Origin: UBA7455 sp026713185
Lineage (GTDB): Bacteria > Pseudomonadota > Gammaproteobacteria > Pseudomonadales > Azotimanducaceae
NCBI GenBank assembly: GCA_963665785.1
Contig: OY762456.1
Location: 1,054,001 to 1,118,000 of the forward strand
DNA length: 64,000 bases
Reading direction: 5' to 3'
Of this stretch, positions 19,348 through 27,978 are shown piece by piece. A program made the translations under genes and the position numbers. Each line of letters opens with the position of its first letter. Positions within the stretch are counted from its first letter, which is position 1. Under the pieces are notes generated by a model. The model worked only from the letters and a program-made list of their open reading frames with translations, was not told the origin of the DNA and made no database searches.

Positions 19348-19399
19348 ATAGTCTACTATGGACATATAATTGTGATAAAGTAATAGTTAACTATGGATA
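19348..19399. promoter_or_regulatory. Paired ATAGTYWACTATGGA sites, candidate TetR operators
   Basis: ATAGTCTACTATGGACA (19348-19364) and ATAGTTAACTATGGATA (19383-19399) are direct repeats 35 bp apart. Each is built on a palindrome; ATAGTTAACTAT is perfect over 12 bp. They lie in the gap between the TetR gene and the divergent receptor gene. The second copy overlaps a plausible promoter (TTGTGA at 19370). The remaining gap shows nothing else. Confidence 0.6.
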
Positions 19400-19494
19400 A
19401 GTCAAGCCTTGCTACAGATATCCATTAGTTAAATCATTCTTTTTGAGGGCTGGTGTCTTCATGGGGGACACCGATTATTTGTCAGGAGTAATCT

Positions 19495-21729
19495 GTGAAA
19501 AACAAAACATTGTTTTCAGGTTCAGGGTTTATAGGGTCTGGTTTAATTTTTATAGCCGCGCTTTTCTCATCCACAACGGTGACAGCAGCAGAACCGGTTG
19601 ACATGTCGACCATTGAAGAAATAGTTGTTACAGGGTTGAAACGGGATGCATCTGTGTTAACTACACCAGCGTCCATATCTGCACTTGGTGCTGAAGAACT
19701 GAGTGCGAAAGGTATTTCCGATATCTCTGACATACAGTATCTTGTACCCAGTCTGCATTACGGCGAATTTCTCGGCAGACGCCAGGTTGCGATACGCGGT
19801 ATTGGCGAATTCGTGCAGGCGCCAGGCGTCATGGTGAGCGTCGATGGTGTCGTGCAAGCTGTCGCTTCCAGTTCTCAGTTATCCCAGCTGGATCTTGAAC
19901 GGGTAGAGATCCTGCGAGGACCCCAGGGTACCCTCTATGGCCGAAATGCTACAGGCGGTGCGATTAACTACATCTCTGCAAGACCCTCGGATGAGTTTGG
20001 AGGTTATATCAAAGCCGGTTACGCCGGCTACGAGCACGCTACGATAGAAGGTGTTGTCAGTGGTCCTGTCGGGGACCGAGTATCGTTTCGTCTGGCTGCT
20101 AATTATCTGAATGCTGGAGAGGGTTGGATAGAAAACCTCGAGCCTGGTGAAGACGATTTGATGAAGGGGAAAAAATCCAACCTGCGTCTGATCATTGCTG
20201 CCGACCTGACAGACAATATGGATGCAACCTTCACTTATGGAACCAGTCAATCAGATGGCCCCTGGGAGCACTGGCCCATGATCCATCAGCACTTCGATCT
20301 TGGCGTTGCTTCCGGGTTGCCTCCTGTAAATGTTTTAACCTCACCACCTTCGAGTATTCTGTTTACAGAGGAACCGAGGAAAGTTTATAACAGAGGGCAT
20401 ACAGATTCAGACCGTGAATATGATATGTACAGCATTGCCTTCGAATGGGATATTGATAGTATTAACGTTAAATCCATAACCGCATACCAGGACTGGTACG
20501 ACGAATTCCTCGGCCCGGCAGATGGCACAAGCCTTGGGCTCTTTGACAGGCTGAGTATCTCTGAGAACGAGACATTTACCCAGGAGATTAACGTATCGGG
20601 CACAAATGGAAATCTTGACTGGATCGTCGGGTTCTACTACATGGATGATGATCGCCCCAGCATTCTCTTTTTCGATTTTCCCGTACCGGCGTTAATTCCG
20701 GTGCCTGTTCCAATTCAACTTGATTTTAAAGAACCCCTTTTCAATACCAAATCCAGAGCAATATTTGTGGATGGAACCTGGTCGGTGACGGACAGGCTCC
20801 GCATTGGCGCCGGTATTCGCAGAACCGTAGAAGAAAAGGAAGAAGGCCATACGATTACCTTTCTGGCGAAATTCCCCCCGAGCCCTGTTCCTATTTTAGA
20901 GCGCTGCGGCCCCGATTTGTTTGTACAGGCATGGGATGAGTCAGAGAACACGGTCAGAGCTTCGGTCGAGTATGATCTCTCGGACACCAGCATGATGTAT
21001 ACGAGTTATTCAGAAGGATTCAAGGTAGGTGGGGTGAATGCATCTGATTGTAATCCCCCCTGGGACCCCGAGACAGTCGACTCCTACGAAATCGGTTACA
21101 AGGCTAGCTTCGCCGATGGCGCCACAACCCTGAGGGCTGCGGCTTTTCAATACGACTATTCAGATTTCCAGACCGCCCAGGTGATCGGGATTCAGGGAGT
21201 CATTACCAACGCCGGTGATGCAGAGATAGTCGGTCTCGAACTCGAGCTGTCTTCCATCATGACCGAAAACTGGGGTGTTAATGCCGGGCTAACCTTGCTT
21301 GATACGGAATACGGGCATTTCCTGAACACTGATACGTTGAGGGCAGAACTCGGTTTATTGGAAAACAAAGGGAATCCTCTTAGTTATGCGCCTGATACCA
21401 GTGTCAATATCGGCCTTACCTACAACACCCCGCTTGATCTGGGTGGGCACTTATCGGTAAGTCTGGACGCAAGTTACAGATCGCGAGTGTTTTATCGGGA
21501 GTTCAATCAAAAGAAAGATTCTACAGACCCCTACACGATTGTTAACTTCAATATGAACTGGCATAGCAGCGATGACCTGTATTCTGCCCGACTGTTTGTT
21601 CGAAATGTTACCGATGAAGCGTATGTCACTAACATACAAGGATCCAACACGACCTACGGCCGACAAGGCACATGGAACATGCCAAGGCATGTTGGTGTGG
21701 AAGTAACCAGGTTCTTCGGCGCACGCTAG
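19495..21729 (+). CDS. TonB-dependent receptor, first gene of catabolic operon
   Basis: 744 residues from a GTG start at 19495, supported by CAGGAG 7 nt upstream. The signal peptide ends near residue 32, the TonB-box-like EEIVVTGLKR is at 41-50, and the plug carries RQVAIRGIGEF and RGPQGTLYGRNATGGAINYIS. The barrel ends FFGAR instead of the usual terminal Phe, which is slightly odd. It heads a run of seven same-strand genes with small gaps, so it should import the substrate that the downstream hydrolases, GST and SDR process. Confidence 0.92.
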   Translation: MKNKTLFSGSGFIGSGLIFIAALFSSTTVTAAEPVDMSTIEEIVVTGLKRDASVLTTPASISALGAEELSAKGISDISDIQYLVPSLHYGEFLGRRQVAIRGIGEFVQAPGVMVSVDGVVQAVASSSQLSQLDLERVEILRGPQGTLYGRNATGGAINYISARPSDEFGGYIKAGYAGYEHATIEGVVSGPVGDRVSFRLAANYLNAGEGWIENLEPGEDDLMKGKKSNLRLIIAADLTDNMDATFTYGTSQSDGPWEHWPMIHQHFDLGVASGLPPVNVLTSPPSSILFTEEPRKVYNRGHTDSDREYDMYSIAFEWDIDSINVKSITAYQDWYDEFLGPADGTSLGLFDRLSISENETFTQEINVSGTNGNLDWIVGFYYMDDDRPSILFFDFPVPALIPVPVPIQLDFKEPLFNTKSRAIFVDGTWSVTDRLRIGAGIRRTVEEKEEGHTITFLAKFPPSPVPILERCGPDLFVQAWDESENTVRASVEYDLSDTSMMYTSYSEGFKVGGVNASDCNPPWDPETVDSYEIGYKASFADGATTLRAAAFQYDYSDFQTAQVIGIQGVITNAGDAEIVGLELELSSIMTENWGVNAGLTLLDTEYGHFLNTDTLRAELGLLENKGNPLSYAPDTSVNIGLTYNTPLDLGGHLSVSLDASYRSRVFYREFNQKKDSTDPYTIVNFNMNWHSSDDLYSARLFVRNVTDEAYVTNIQGSNTTYGRQGTWNMPRHVGVEVTRFFGAR

Positions 21730-21769
21730 AGAACCCGGAATCCGACCCCGGTAGATTAAAGGGATTATC

Positions 21770-23020
21770 ATGAAATTTGAAGTGCGGAATCGAGTGCGCA
21801 ATCTTTCGGGGCGCCGCCAATTTTTCAGGCAAATGGGGCGAGGCCTGTTAGCAACTGGTGCGCTGGTTCCCGCTATGCAAATCGGTCGGGCATCGGGTGC
21901 TGCTACAAAGCCTCCGGCTGATTGCAATCTCGATGTAACACTTCCGGGAAGGTTGGGTAATCCTGATCTGACCCTGTTGGAAGATGTGCGGCTGGACCCC
22001 AGGGTTCGAAAGATACTGGGTGCAGCACCCACGGGTAACCCCGGGGAATTCCTCCCAAAGATAACAATGACTTCATCCTACGAAGACAGCCTGAACTGGG
22101 TAGGCGCAATGGAAAAAATGCTCCAGAGCGGGGATGCCGCTGCTCTTGCCGCGATGCCTGAATTTGCTGATGTCGTAACTTCAAAAGAAACTGTCAGCGG
22201 CGTCGATGCCAATGAAATAGCTCTCTATATTGATCGACCAGAAAAACAATCAGGGAATCTTCCTTGTATCGTGCATATACACGGTGGTGGAATGTCTTTT
22301 ACATCAACGCACAACCCGTCTGCTGTCAGGTGGCGCAAGACCCTGGCGCAACAGGGAATGGTCGTTGTTGGTGTTGAATTCAGAAATGCCGGCGGTGCAC
22401 TCGGGATCCATCCTTTTCCTGCGGGCCTGAATGACTGTGCCAGGGCTGTGCATTGGGTCCATGATAATCGATCCAGCCTGGACATCTCCTCAATTGTCAT
22501 TGCAGGTGAGTCCGGCGGGGGAAATCTTGCAATTGCAACCGCTATAAAGGCAAATCTGGAGGGATGGATAAACAAGATCGATGGTGTCTTTGCGATGGCG
22601 CCAATGATTCTGGGTTTTTACTCGTCTGTGCCTCCTGAACTACTTTCATGGAGGGAAAATGAAGGTTACCAGGGAACCCTGGAGATGGTGCGCACGATGA
22701 CCAGGGTTTATGACCCCGGTGATAAGCATGAGTACGATCCTTTGGCGTGGCCATTTCACGCGACCAACAAGGTATTGAGAGGCTTGCCCCCGCATATCAT
22801 TACCAATTACGAACTTGATCTCATCAGGGATGACGGCGCAATATATGCCAGAAAATTACAGGATTCAGGAGTTTCAGCCATATCATATACAGTAGACGGT
22901 GCCCCTCATGTGCCTGAAATAGTGATGCCCGACGTTATTCCTGAATTGACGCTGGATACTGTTGGATCAATTGTCAGGTTTGCAGGAGCCCTGGCAAGTG
23001 AGACCAAATTGCCAGGTTAG
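21770..23020 (+). CDS. Tat-type exported alpha/beta hydrolase (HSL family esterase)
   Basis: 416 residues. The N-terminus contains GRRQFFRQMG followed by a hydrophobic stretch, a twin-arginine signal (residues 14-45). The catalytic core has HGGG (171-174), the nucleophile GESGGGN (Ser248), a late Asp in ELDLIRDDG and His in GAPHV. It is a hormone-sensitive-lipase type esterase. The opening LPGRLGNPDLTL is shared with the leaderless paralogue at 61638, so the two are related copies targeted to different compartments. It lies 40 bp after the receptor gene. It probably cleaves an ester of the imported compound in the periplasm. Confidence 0.9.
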   Translation: MKFEVRNRVRNLSGRRQFFRQMGRGLLATGALVPAMQIGRASGAATKPPADCNLDVTLPGRLGNPDLTLLEDVRLDPRVRKILGAAPTGNPGEFLPKITMTSSYEDSLNWVGAMEKMLQSGDAAALAAMPEFADVVTSKETVSGVDANEIALYIDRPEKQSGNLPCIVHIHGGGMSFTSTHNPSAVRWRKTLAQQGMVVVGVEFRNAGGALGIHPFPAGLNDCARAVHWVHDNRSSLDISSIVIAGESGGGNLAIATAIKANLEGWINKIDGVFAMAPMILGFYSSVPPELLSWRENEGYQGTLEMVRTMTRVYDPGDKHEYDPLAWPFHATNKVLRGLPPHIITNYELDLIRDDGAIYARKLQDSGVSAISYTVDGAPHVPEIVMPDVIPELTLDTVGSIVRFAGALASETKLPG

Positions 23021-23070
23021 AGTCCAGGAAGAATCGAATACACCCAATAGATATCACCAGGGAAATTTTA

Positions 23071-24186
23071 ATGAAGCCAATCACTCTTTATGGTTCGCCT
23101 ATGTCTTTGTACACGGGCAGAGCTCGCAGCTATCTGATCAAAGCTGGCATTGACTATCAGGAGGAGCCTCATTCATCCCCTCATTTCTATGAGTCGGTGT
23201 TACCAAAGGCTGGTGGACGCAGAGGGATACCGACTATTGAGTTTCCCGACGGTAGCGTTATTCGCGATGGTGTAGCAATCATTGATCACTTCGAACAACT
23301 GAGCGGCCACACTTTTTCTCCTGCAACACCCCGGCAGCGCATAGTGAGTCGACTGCTCGATGCGATTGCTGCAGAAGGGCTGCTGCGTCAGTGTATGCAT
23401 TACCGCTGGAACTTCGATCAGGACCAGCAGGATTTCTTACGGTTCCATTTCCAGACCATCTACCAGGAGGATGCCGTTACTGCTGCAAACGATCGGATGA
23501 AATTCATCAGAACTGTCGTTAATCCTGCCTGGGGCGTAACACCCGAGACTCATGAATTGATTGAATCCATGCACCTGTCGATGCTGCAGAAACTGAACGC
23601 ACACTTTTCAGATCATCCCTACTTCCTTGGTGGCAAACCGTGCATAGGTGATTTTGGCATGATGGCGCCTCTTTATGGGCACCTGGGACGTGACCCTAAA
23701 CCACTGTCTTTAATGCAACGTCATGCCGTACGCCTGTTCAGATGGGTTGAACGAATGAATCGACCTGAGCCTGACTTTGGAGAGTTCGCAGACAGGGAGA
23801 CCAGGTATCTGGAACAAGACGAAGTTCCCGATACGTTAATCGAAGTATTAAGGCACTTCGCTATCGATTACATCCCGGAAAGTAGAGCCGCCTGTGAGTG
23901 CATCAACGATTGGATTGACGCGAATGTGGATGTGCCGCCACTCACTGAGGTTGAACGTGGCGTCGGCTTTTGCGATTTCGAAGTGATGGGAATACCGATT
24001 AACACAATGGCACAACCATTTCGCTTCTACGTATTGAAGCGCGTTCAGGATGAGTATGAAGCATTAGACGAAGCGGCGAAGCAGGATGTGGCTGCAATGC
24101 TCTCTGCCTGTGATATGAGTGAGGTGCTGGATCTGAAACTCACCCGGGAAATTGGCCGACACAACAACCTGGAAGTCTGGCTCTGA
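23071..24186 (+). CDS. Glutathione S-transferase family protein, long form
   Basis: 371 residues. The N-terminal thioredoxin-like domain (ITLYGSPMSLYTGRARSYLIKAGIDY, then GGRRGIPTIEFPDGSVIRDGVAIIDHFE) is followed by an all-helical C-terminal domain (YFLGGKPCIGDFGMMAPLYGHLGRDP). About 120 extra residues follow compared with a standard GST; I do not recognise that extension. It may conjugate glutathione to an electrophilic substrate or act as a glutathione-dependent lyase. Its stop overlaps the next start by one base (TGATG), showing operon coupling. Confidence 0.82.
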   Translation: MKPITLYGSPMSLYTGRARSYLIKAGIDYQEEPHSSPHFYESVLPKAGGRRGIPTIEFPDGSVIRDGVAIIDHFEQLSGHTFSPATPRQRIVSRLLDAIAAEGLLRQCMHYRWNFDQDQQDFLRFHFQTIYQEDAVTAANDRMKFIRTVVNPAWGVTPETHELIESMHLSMLQKLNAHFSDHPYFLGGKPCIGDFGMMAPLYGHLGRDPKPLSLMQRHAVRLFRWVERMNRPEPDFGEFADRETRYLEQDEVPDTLIEVLRHFAIDYIPESRAACECINDWIDANVDVPPLTEVERGVGFCDFEVMGIPINTMAQPFRFYVLKRVQDEYEALDEAAKQDVAAMLSACDMSEVLDLKLTREIGRHNNLEVWL

Positions 24187-24977
24187 TGGAGGAACATCAG
24201 GCACTACGCCTCACGGGCCGTACAGCGTTAATTACCGGCGCCAGCCGGGGAATTGGCTTTGCCATTGCAGAGGCTTTCGCGCGACAGGGCGCAAACCTGA
24301 TACTCACCGCAACGAGTGAGTCCGGGTTGCAGAGCGCAAAAAATGCGCTGGATGAGTTCAATGTGGACGTTTCAACTATTGCCGCAGACCTGGGTGAACC
24401 CGACGAAATCGACAGCCTTTTTGCCACGGCTCTTGAACATCAACCGGAACTCGATGTCCTGGTAAATAATGCCGGGATCCATATTGGAAAGCCCTTTACT
24501 GAATATGACATGAGTGAATTTGATCGTGTCATGAGCATTAACCTGTATGCCGTGTTCCAGCTCACCCAGAAAGCCATCGTTCATATGCAAAAACTCGGGC
24601 GCGGCAAGGTGATTAACATTGCATCGACAGCGGGTAAATGGGAAAGCCCGAATCAGGCGGCCTATAACATCTCCAAGCATGGAGTCGTTGGCCTGACCCG
24701 TTGTGTCGCGCTGGAAAATGCACAAAACAATATTAACGTCAACGCCATCTGTCCTGGAATGGTTGAGACCGATATCCTGAAGAGTTTGGATCTGGCGGCT
24801 GAAGAATTGGGAGTAACGCCGGATGAGTTGCGCCAGACAGTGCAGGCGCGAATTCCCATGGGCCGCTTCCTGGAACCCGCTGAAGTGGCACACATTGCGG
24901 TCTATCTGGCTGCGGACGAATCCAATGGCATGACGGGACAGACAATCACCATATCCGGTGGCATGAGGATGGGCTGA
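24186..24977 (+). CDS. Short-chain dehydrogenase/reductase (SDR)
   Basis: 263 residues, classical SDR. The cofactor motif TGASRGIG is at 17-24, NNAG at 94-97, catalytic Ser147 and Tyr160-xxx-Lys164, and the end has the usual GQTITISGG. It interconverts an alcohol and a ketone with NAD(P). It is translationally coupled to the upstream GST. Substrate unknown, presumably a product of the operon's hydrolases. Confidence 0.92.
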   Translation: MEEHQALRLTGRTALITGASRGIGFAIAEAFARQGANLILTATSESGLQSAKNALDEFNVDVSTIAADLGEPDEIDSLFATALEHQPELDVLVNNAGIHIGKPFTEYDMSEFDRVMSINLYAVFQLTQKAIVHMQKLGRGKVINIASTAGKWESPNQAAYNISKHGVVGLTRCVALENAQNNINVNAICPGMVETDILKSLDLAAEELGVTPDELRQTVQARIPMGRFLEPAEVAHIAVYLAADESNGMTGQTITISGGMRMG

Positions 24978-24978
24978 A

Positions 24979-26283
24979 GTGGAAGAAGATCACTCTGAGC
25001 CAGTTGTACGCAGTCGTGATATAGGTTTTCTGTTATTTCTGACGCTCCTCAATATCATCAACTTCGTTGACCGCCAGTTACTTCCAAGCTTCGCCAACTG
25101 GATCGTACCTGAACTGGGTCTCACCAATACGCAATTTGGCTTATTGGTAGGCCTGGTGTTTATATTTTTCTATGCGGTGATGGGTCTGTTCATGGGCGCC
25201 CTCGCCGATCGGGTAAACCGGACCCGTCTGATAGCCGCTGGCCTTGCATTGTGGAGTGGATTGACAGCTTTGTCAGGGATGGCTCAGGGCTTTCTCAGCA
25301 TGGCTTTGCCAAGAATGTTTATTGGCGTTGGTGAATCCATCCTGACCCCGGCTGCGATGTCGCTTCTGGGTGATCGTTTCCCCTCGAAGTGGCAGGGTGT
25401 CGCCTTGGGTGTCTATGGTATTGGCGTGCCTATTGGAGGCGCCTGCAGTTTGTTTGTCGTCGCCTTCCTCGAACCGATATTGGGCTGGCGTGGCTGCTTC
25501 TATCTGTTGGGCGCCTTTGGTCTTGTACTCGCAGCCGTCATGTTGCCGCTAAAAGAAACGCCCAGAATTCACCAGCGTGTTGCCAAAGATTCTCCCAAAC
25601 TGACGCTCAGAGTAATTGTGGTGACTTTGATCTATGCGCTAAAGAACTCCCCGGCCCTGACATTGACGATCCTGGGCGGGGTCATCTTCACCTTTTTCAT
25701 TGGCGCAGCCTTTTTTGAACAGCTCTGGTTTGTTCAGGAGCGGGGGTTTGACCGCTCGGAGATTGCCGAGGTCGCAGCATGGTATGCCATTTTAGGCGGT
25801 GTTTCAGGTACTTTGTTCGGTGGCTACGGTGGGGACCTGTTTCTGCGCAAGACCGGTATCGGCCGGCCCATGTTTTTGTTCTGGATTATGCTCGTGCTTG
25901 CACCGTTCAATATAGCGTTTCGAATCGTCGATCCGGATAGTCTGCTGTTCTGGTTGGGATTATTCATTATTTATTTTCAGGTTGGCTGCTTCTACGGACC
26001 GACCTTTGCAACCGTGCAGGAACTGACACCCCCACGCATCCGGGGCACCATGATGGCATTTGTCATCCTGGCACTGCAGCTGGCAGGTATCGGCGTCGGG
26101 GTCAGCATCGCCGGTTTGGTCATTGACTGGCAGATGGCAGCGCAGATTCCGGATCCTTATACCAAGACACTGGTAACATTTACCCTGATTTCCATGCTCT
26201 CAATCCCGATGTACTGGGTTGCCGGGCGACGCTTCGATCGGGACCGGAAAGCACTATTTGAACGCGAGACCGCCCCACTATAG
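24979..26283 (+). CDS. MFS transporter
   Basis: 434 residues with 12 predicted hydrophobic segments, an early NFVDRQLLPSF, the loop 2-3 motif GALADRVNRTRLI (major facilitator signature), and a second-half FGGYGGDLFLRKTG. It starts with GTG one base after the SDR stop. It resembles the spinster-type MFS carriers frequent in degradative operons. It probably moves the substrate or a product across the inner membrane, complementing the TonB receptor. Confidence 0.9.
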   Translation: MEEDHSEPVVRSRDIGFLLFLTLLNIINFVDRQLLPSFANWIVPELGLTNTQFGLLVGLVFIFFYAVMGLFMGALADRVNRTRLIAAGLALWSGLTALSGMAQGFLSMALPRMFIGVGESILTPAAMSLLGDRFPSKWQGVALGVYGIGVPIGGACSLFVVAFLEPILGWRGCFYLLGAFGLVLAAVMLPLKETPRIHQRVAKDSPKLTLRVIVVTLIYALKNSPALTLTILGGVIFTFFIGAAFFEQLWFVQERGFDRSEIAEVAAWYAILGGVSGTLFGGYGGDLFLRKTGIGRPMFLFWIMLVLAPFNIAFRIVDPDSLLFWLGLFIIYFQVGCFYGPTFATVQELTPPRIRGTMMAFVILALQLAGIGVGVSIAGLVIDWQMAAQIPDPYTKTLVTFTLISMLSIPMYWVAGRRFDRDRKALFERETAPL

Positions 26284-26292
26284 GACAAATGC

Positions 26293-27261
26293 ATGCCGAT
26301 ACCCTATCAGGAACTCACCGTATACCGAACAATTAAAGATTTGGGATCTGACCTGGCGGTCCGTTATCCGTATGAATCGAAGTTCGCCAACGTCAACGGA
26401 TGGCGAATGCATTACATAGATGAAGGCCCGCAAGAAGCGCCGCCCGTATTACTGCTGCATGGCAATCCTTCCTGGGGCTGGTTGTGGCGAGACACCATCC
26501 CACCGCTGTTGGTGGCAGGCTATCGAGTGATCGTACCCGACCAGATTGGCTTTGGCCTGTCAGAACATCCACATACCCCAAGCGCCCACAGCCTCGACAA
26601 CCACGCGGCCAATCTGGTTGCTTTGATCGACCAGCTCGACCTTTCTGGTATATTTTTTGTCTGTCATGACTGGGGCGGTCCCACCGGTTTGTCGGCGCTG
26701 CTCACCCGGCAGGAACGGGCGACCGCAGTCGCCGTCATGTCGACGTGGGCATGGCGGGAACCCTCTTCAGACTTTCACCGTAATATGATGCCCTGGATGA
26801 TGCTGCATGCCCCACTCACTGGTCCGCTTATGATGGGGCGTCAAGGCGCATTCCCAGGCCGCTCAATGTATCTTTCGGTGGTTGATCGTGAACGTATTCT
26901 CAAAGATTCACTGGGCGCTTACGTTTCGGTGACACCCGATGTGGGTGACCGGCGACTCACCTGGCAATGGCCCCGTTCGATCCCGATCAATCCCGCCACT
27001 GACATCGCCGGAGAGCGGTTCGACTGGCTGGAAGCCGGCGTTCGTAATCTCAACTTACCGTCGACCATCATATGGGGGCGGGAAGAGTTGGTATTCACAG
27101 CCGAAGTGTTTTGCCCCCATTGGCACGAAATCTGGCCGCATGCCGAAGGTCCACACATGGTGACCGGCAATCACTTTCTGCAGGAAGACTCGGGGGCCGA
27201 AATTGGTGATATCCTCGTTGAGTTTGCCCGGCGTAATGTCCCTATCACCCAAGAGGCTTAA
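26293..27261 (+). CDS. Haloalkane dehalogenase-like alpha/beta hydrolase
   Basis: 322 residues. HGNPSW (56-61) is the oxyanion-hole motif, and the nucleophile elbow is CHDWGG with Asp126. Asn58 and Trp127 are at the positions that bind halide in LinB-type dehalogenases. A late GNHFLQED gives the catalytic His. The Asp nucleophile and the Trp next to it fit haloalkane dehalogenases, but epoxide hydrolases and related enzymes share much of this. It follows the MFS gene by 9 bp. If it is a dehalogenase, the operon would handle an organohalogen; that is inference. Confidence 0.75.
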   Translation: MPIPYQELTVYRTIKDLGSDLAVRYPYESKFANVNGWRMHYIDEGPQEAPPVLLLHGNPSWGWLWRDTIPPLLVAGYRVIVPDQIGFGLSEHPHTPSAHSLDNHAANLVALIDQLDLSGIFFVCHDWGGPTGLSALLTRQERATAVAVMSTWAWREPSSDFHRNMMPWMMLHAPLTGPLMMGRQGAFPGRSMYLSVVDRERILKDSLGAYVSVTPDVGDRRLTWQWPRSIPINPATDIAGERFDWLEAGVRNLNLPSTIIWGREELVFTAEVFCPHWHEIWPHAEGPHMVTGNHFLQEDSGAEIGDILVEFARRNVPITQEA

Positions 27262-27264
27262 ACG

Positions 27265-27654
27265 ATGACTGTCACTCGCATTACACAACGACCGCCTGAC
27301 ACGCGCAGTGTACCGGTACTAACTGATCCGGACGTCGGCCACTACCCGGAGTTTACCGCGTTTTTGTCTGACACTTTCGGACTGGCGGATAAGCCACTGG
27401 AGGCGCCAGGATTACTGGATGTTGATGGCCGGGTTTACGAATTGATTTTTATCGGCCGTTCCGGTCGTCCGTTCCCCACTGCGATCGAAATTGCCGCGCT
27501 GGTCCCTGGGCTCGAACCCATGAATACGGATCAAACCGACAAGGATCTGTGGGCCATTATGGAATGGTTGATTCAGGGGGTGGGGGAACCCTGGAGTATC
27601 GAAGCCCTCAGGACAACCGGGGATATCTTTCACGTGAGACCTGCAGAGTCGTGA
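27265..27654 (+). CDS. Small conserved-looking protein of unknown function
   Basis: 129 residues starting 3 bp after the preceding gene, so it is a genuine member of the operon. It has no signal peptide or membrane segment; it is acidic, with a middle part rich in beta-like residues (GRVYELIFIGRSGRPFPT). I do not recognise a domain. It may be an accessory to the neighbouring hydrolase or the last, regulatory gene of the operon. Confidence 0.65.
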   Translation: MTVTRITQRPPDTRSVPVLTDPDVGHYPEFTAFLSDTFGLADKPLEAPGLLDVDGRVYELIFIGRSGRPFPTAIEIAALVPGLEPMNTDQTDKDLWAIMEWLIQGVGEPWSIEALRTTGDIFHVRPAES

Positions 27655-27662
27655 GAGAACTC

Positions 27663-27727
27663 ACCCCGCGAGCGGCGCACTGTCGCGCAGCAAACAGGCC
27701 GGCTTACCTGGATTTTCTTCGTCATGT
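27663..27727. repeat. Dispersed GC-rich repeat copy
   Basis: CGCGAGCGGCGCACTGTCGC and the GGCCGGCTTACCTGGATTTT core match the copies at 1297 and 34368. It begins 9 bp after the operon's last stop. The rest of this 324-bp gap (to 27978) shows only AT-rich sequence before the next gene, which has GGAGGA 9 nt before its ATG. Confidence 0.75.
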
Positions 27728-27978
27728 GCTTCCCCCGAGAGCCTGTAGTCTCTCTCCTCCAGCTCGGCGCTTCGACATTATGCTGGTGCAAATGAACACC
27801 CCAAAGCCATCTGCTGTATGTCGGGAATAGTGTGTGTTTAATAGCATCGTACGGGGTAGCTGCCCCGAAACCCGGGTTTAGAGACTATTTGTTTTATGAG
27901 AGATATTTCTGTTCTTTGAAGACTCCACTTGAGATGGGAGAGTAGATTCTTTATTTTATTTCCAATGGAGGACAATTC

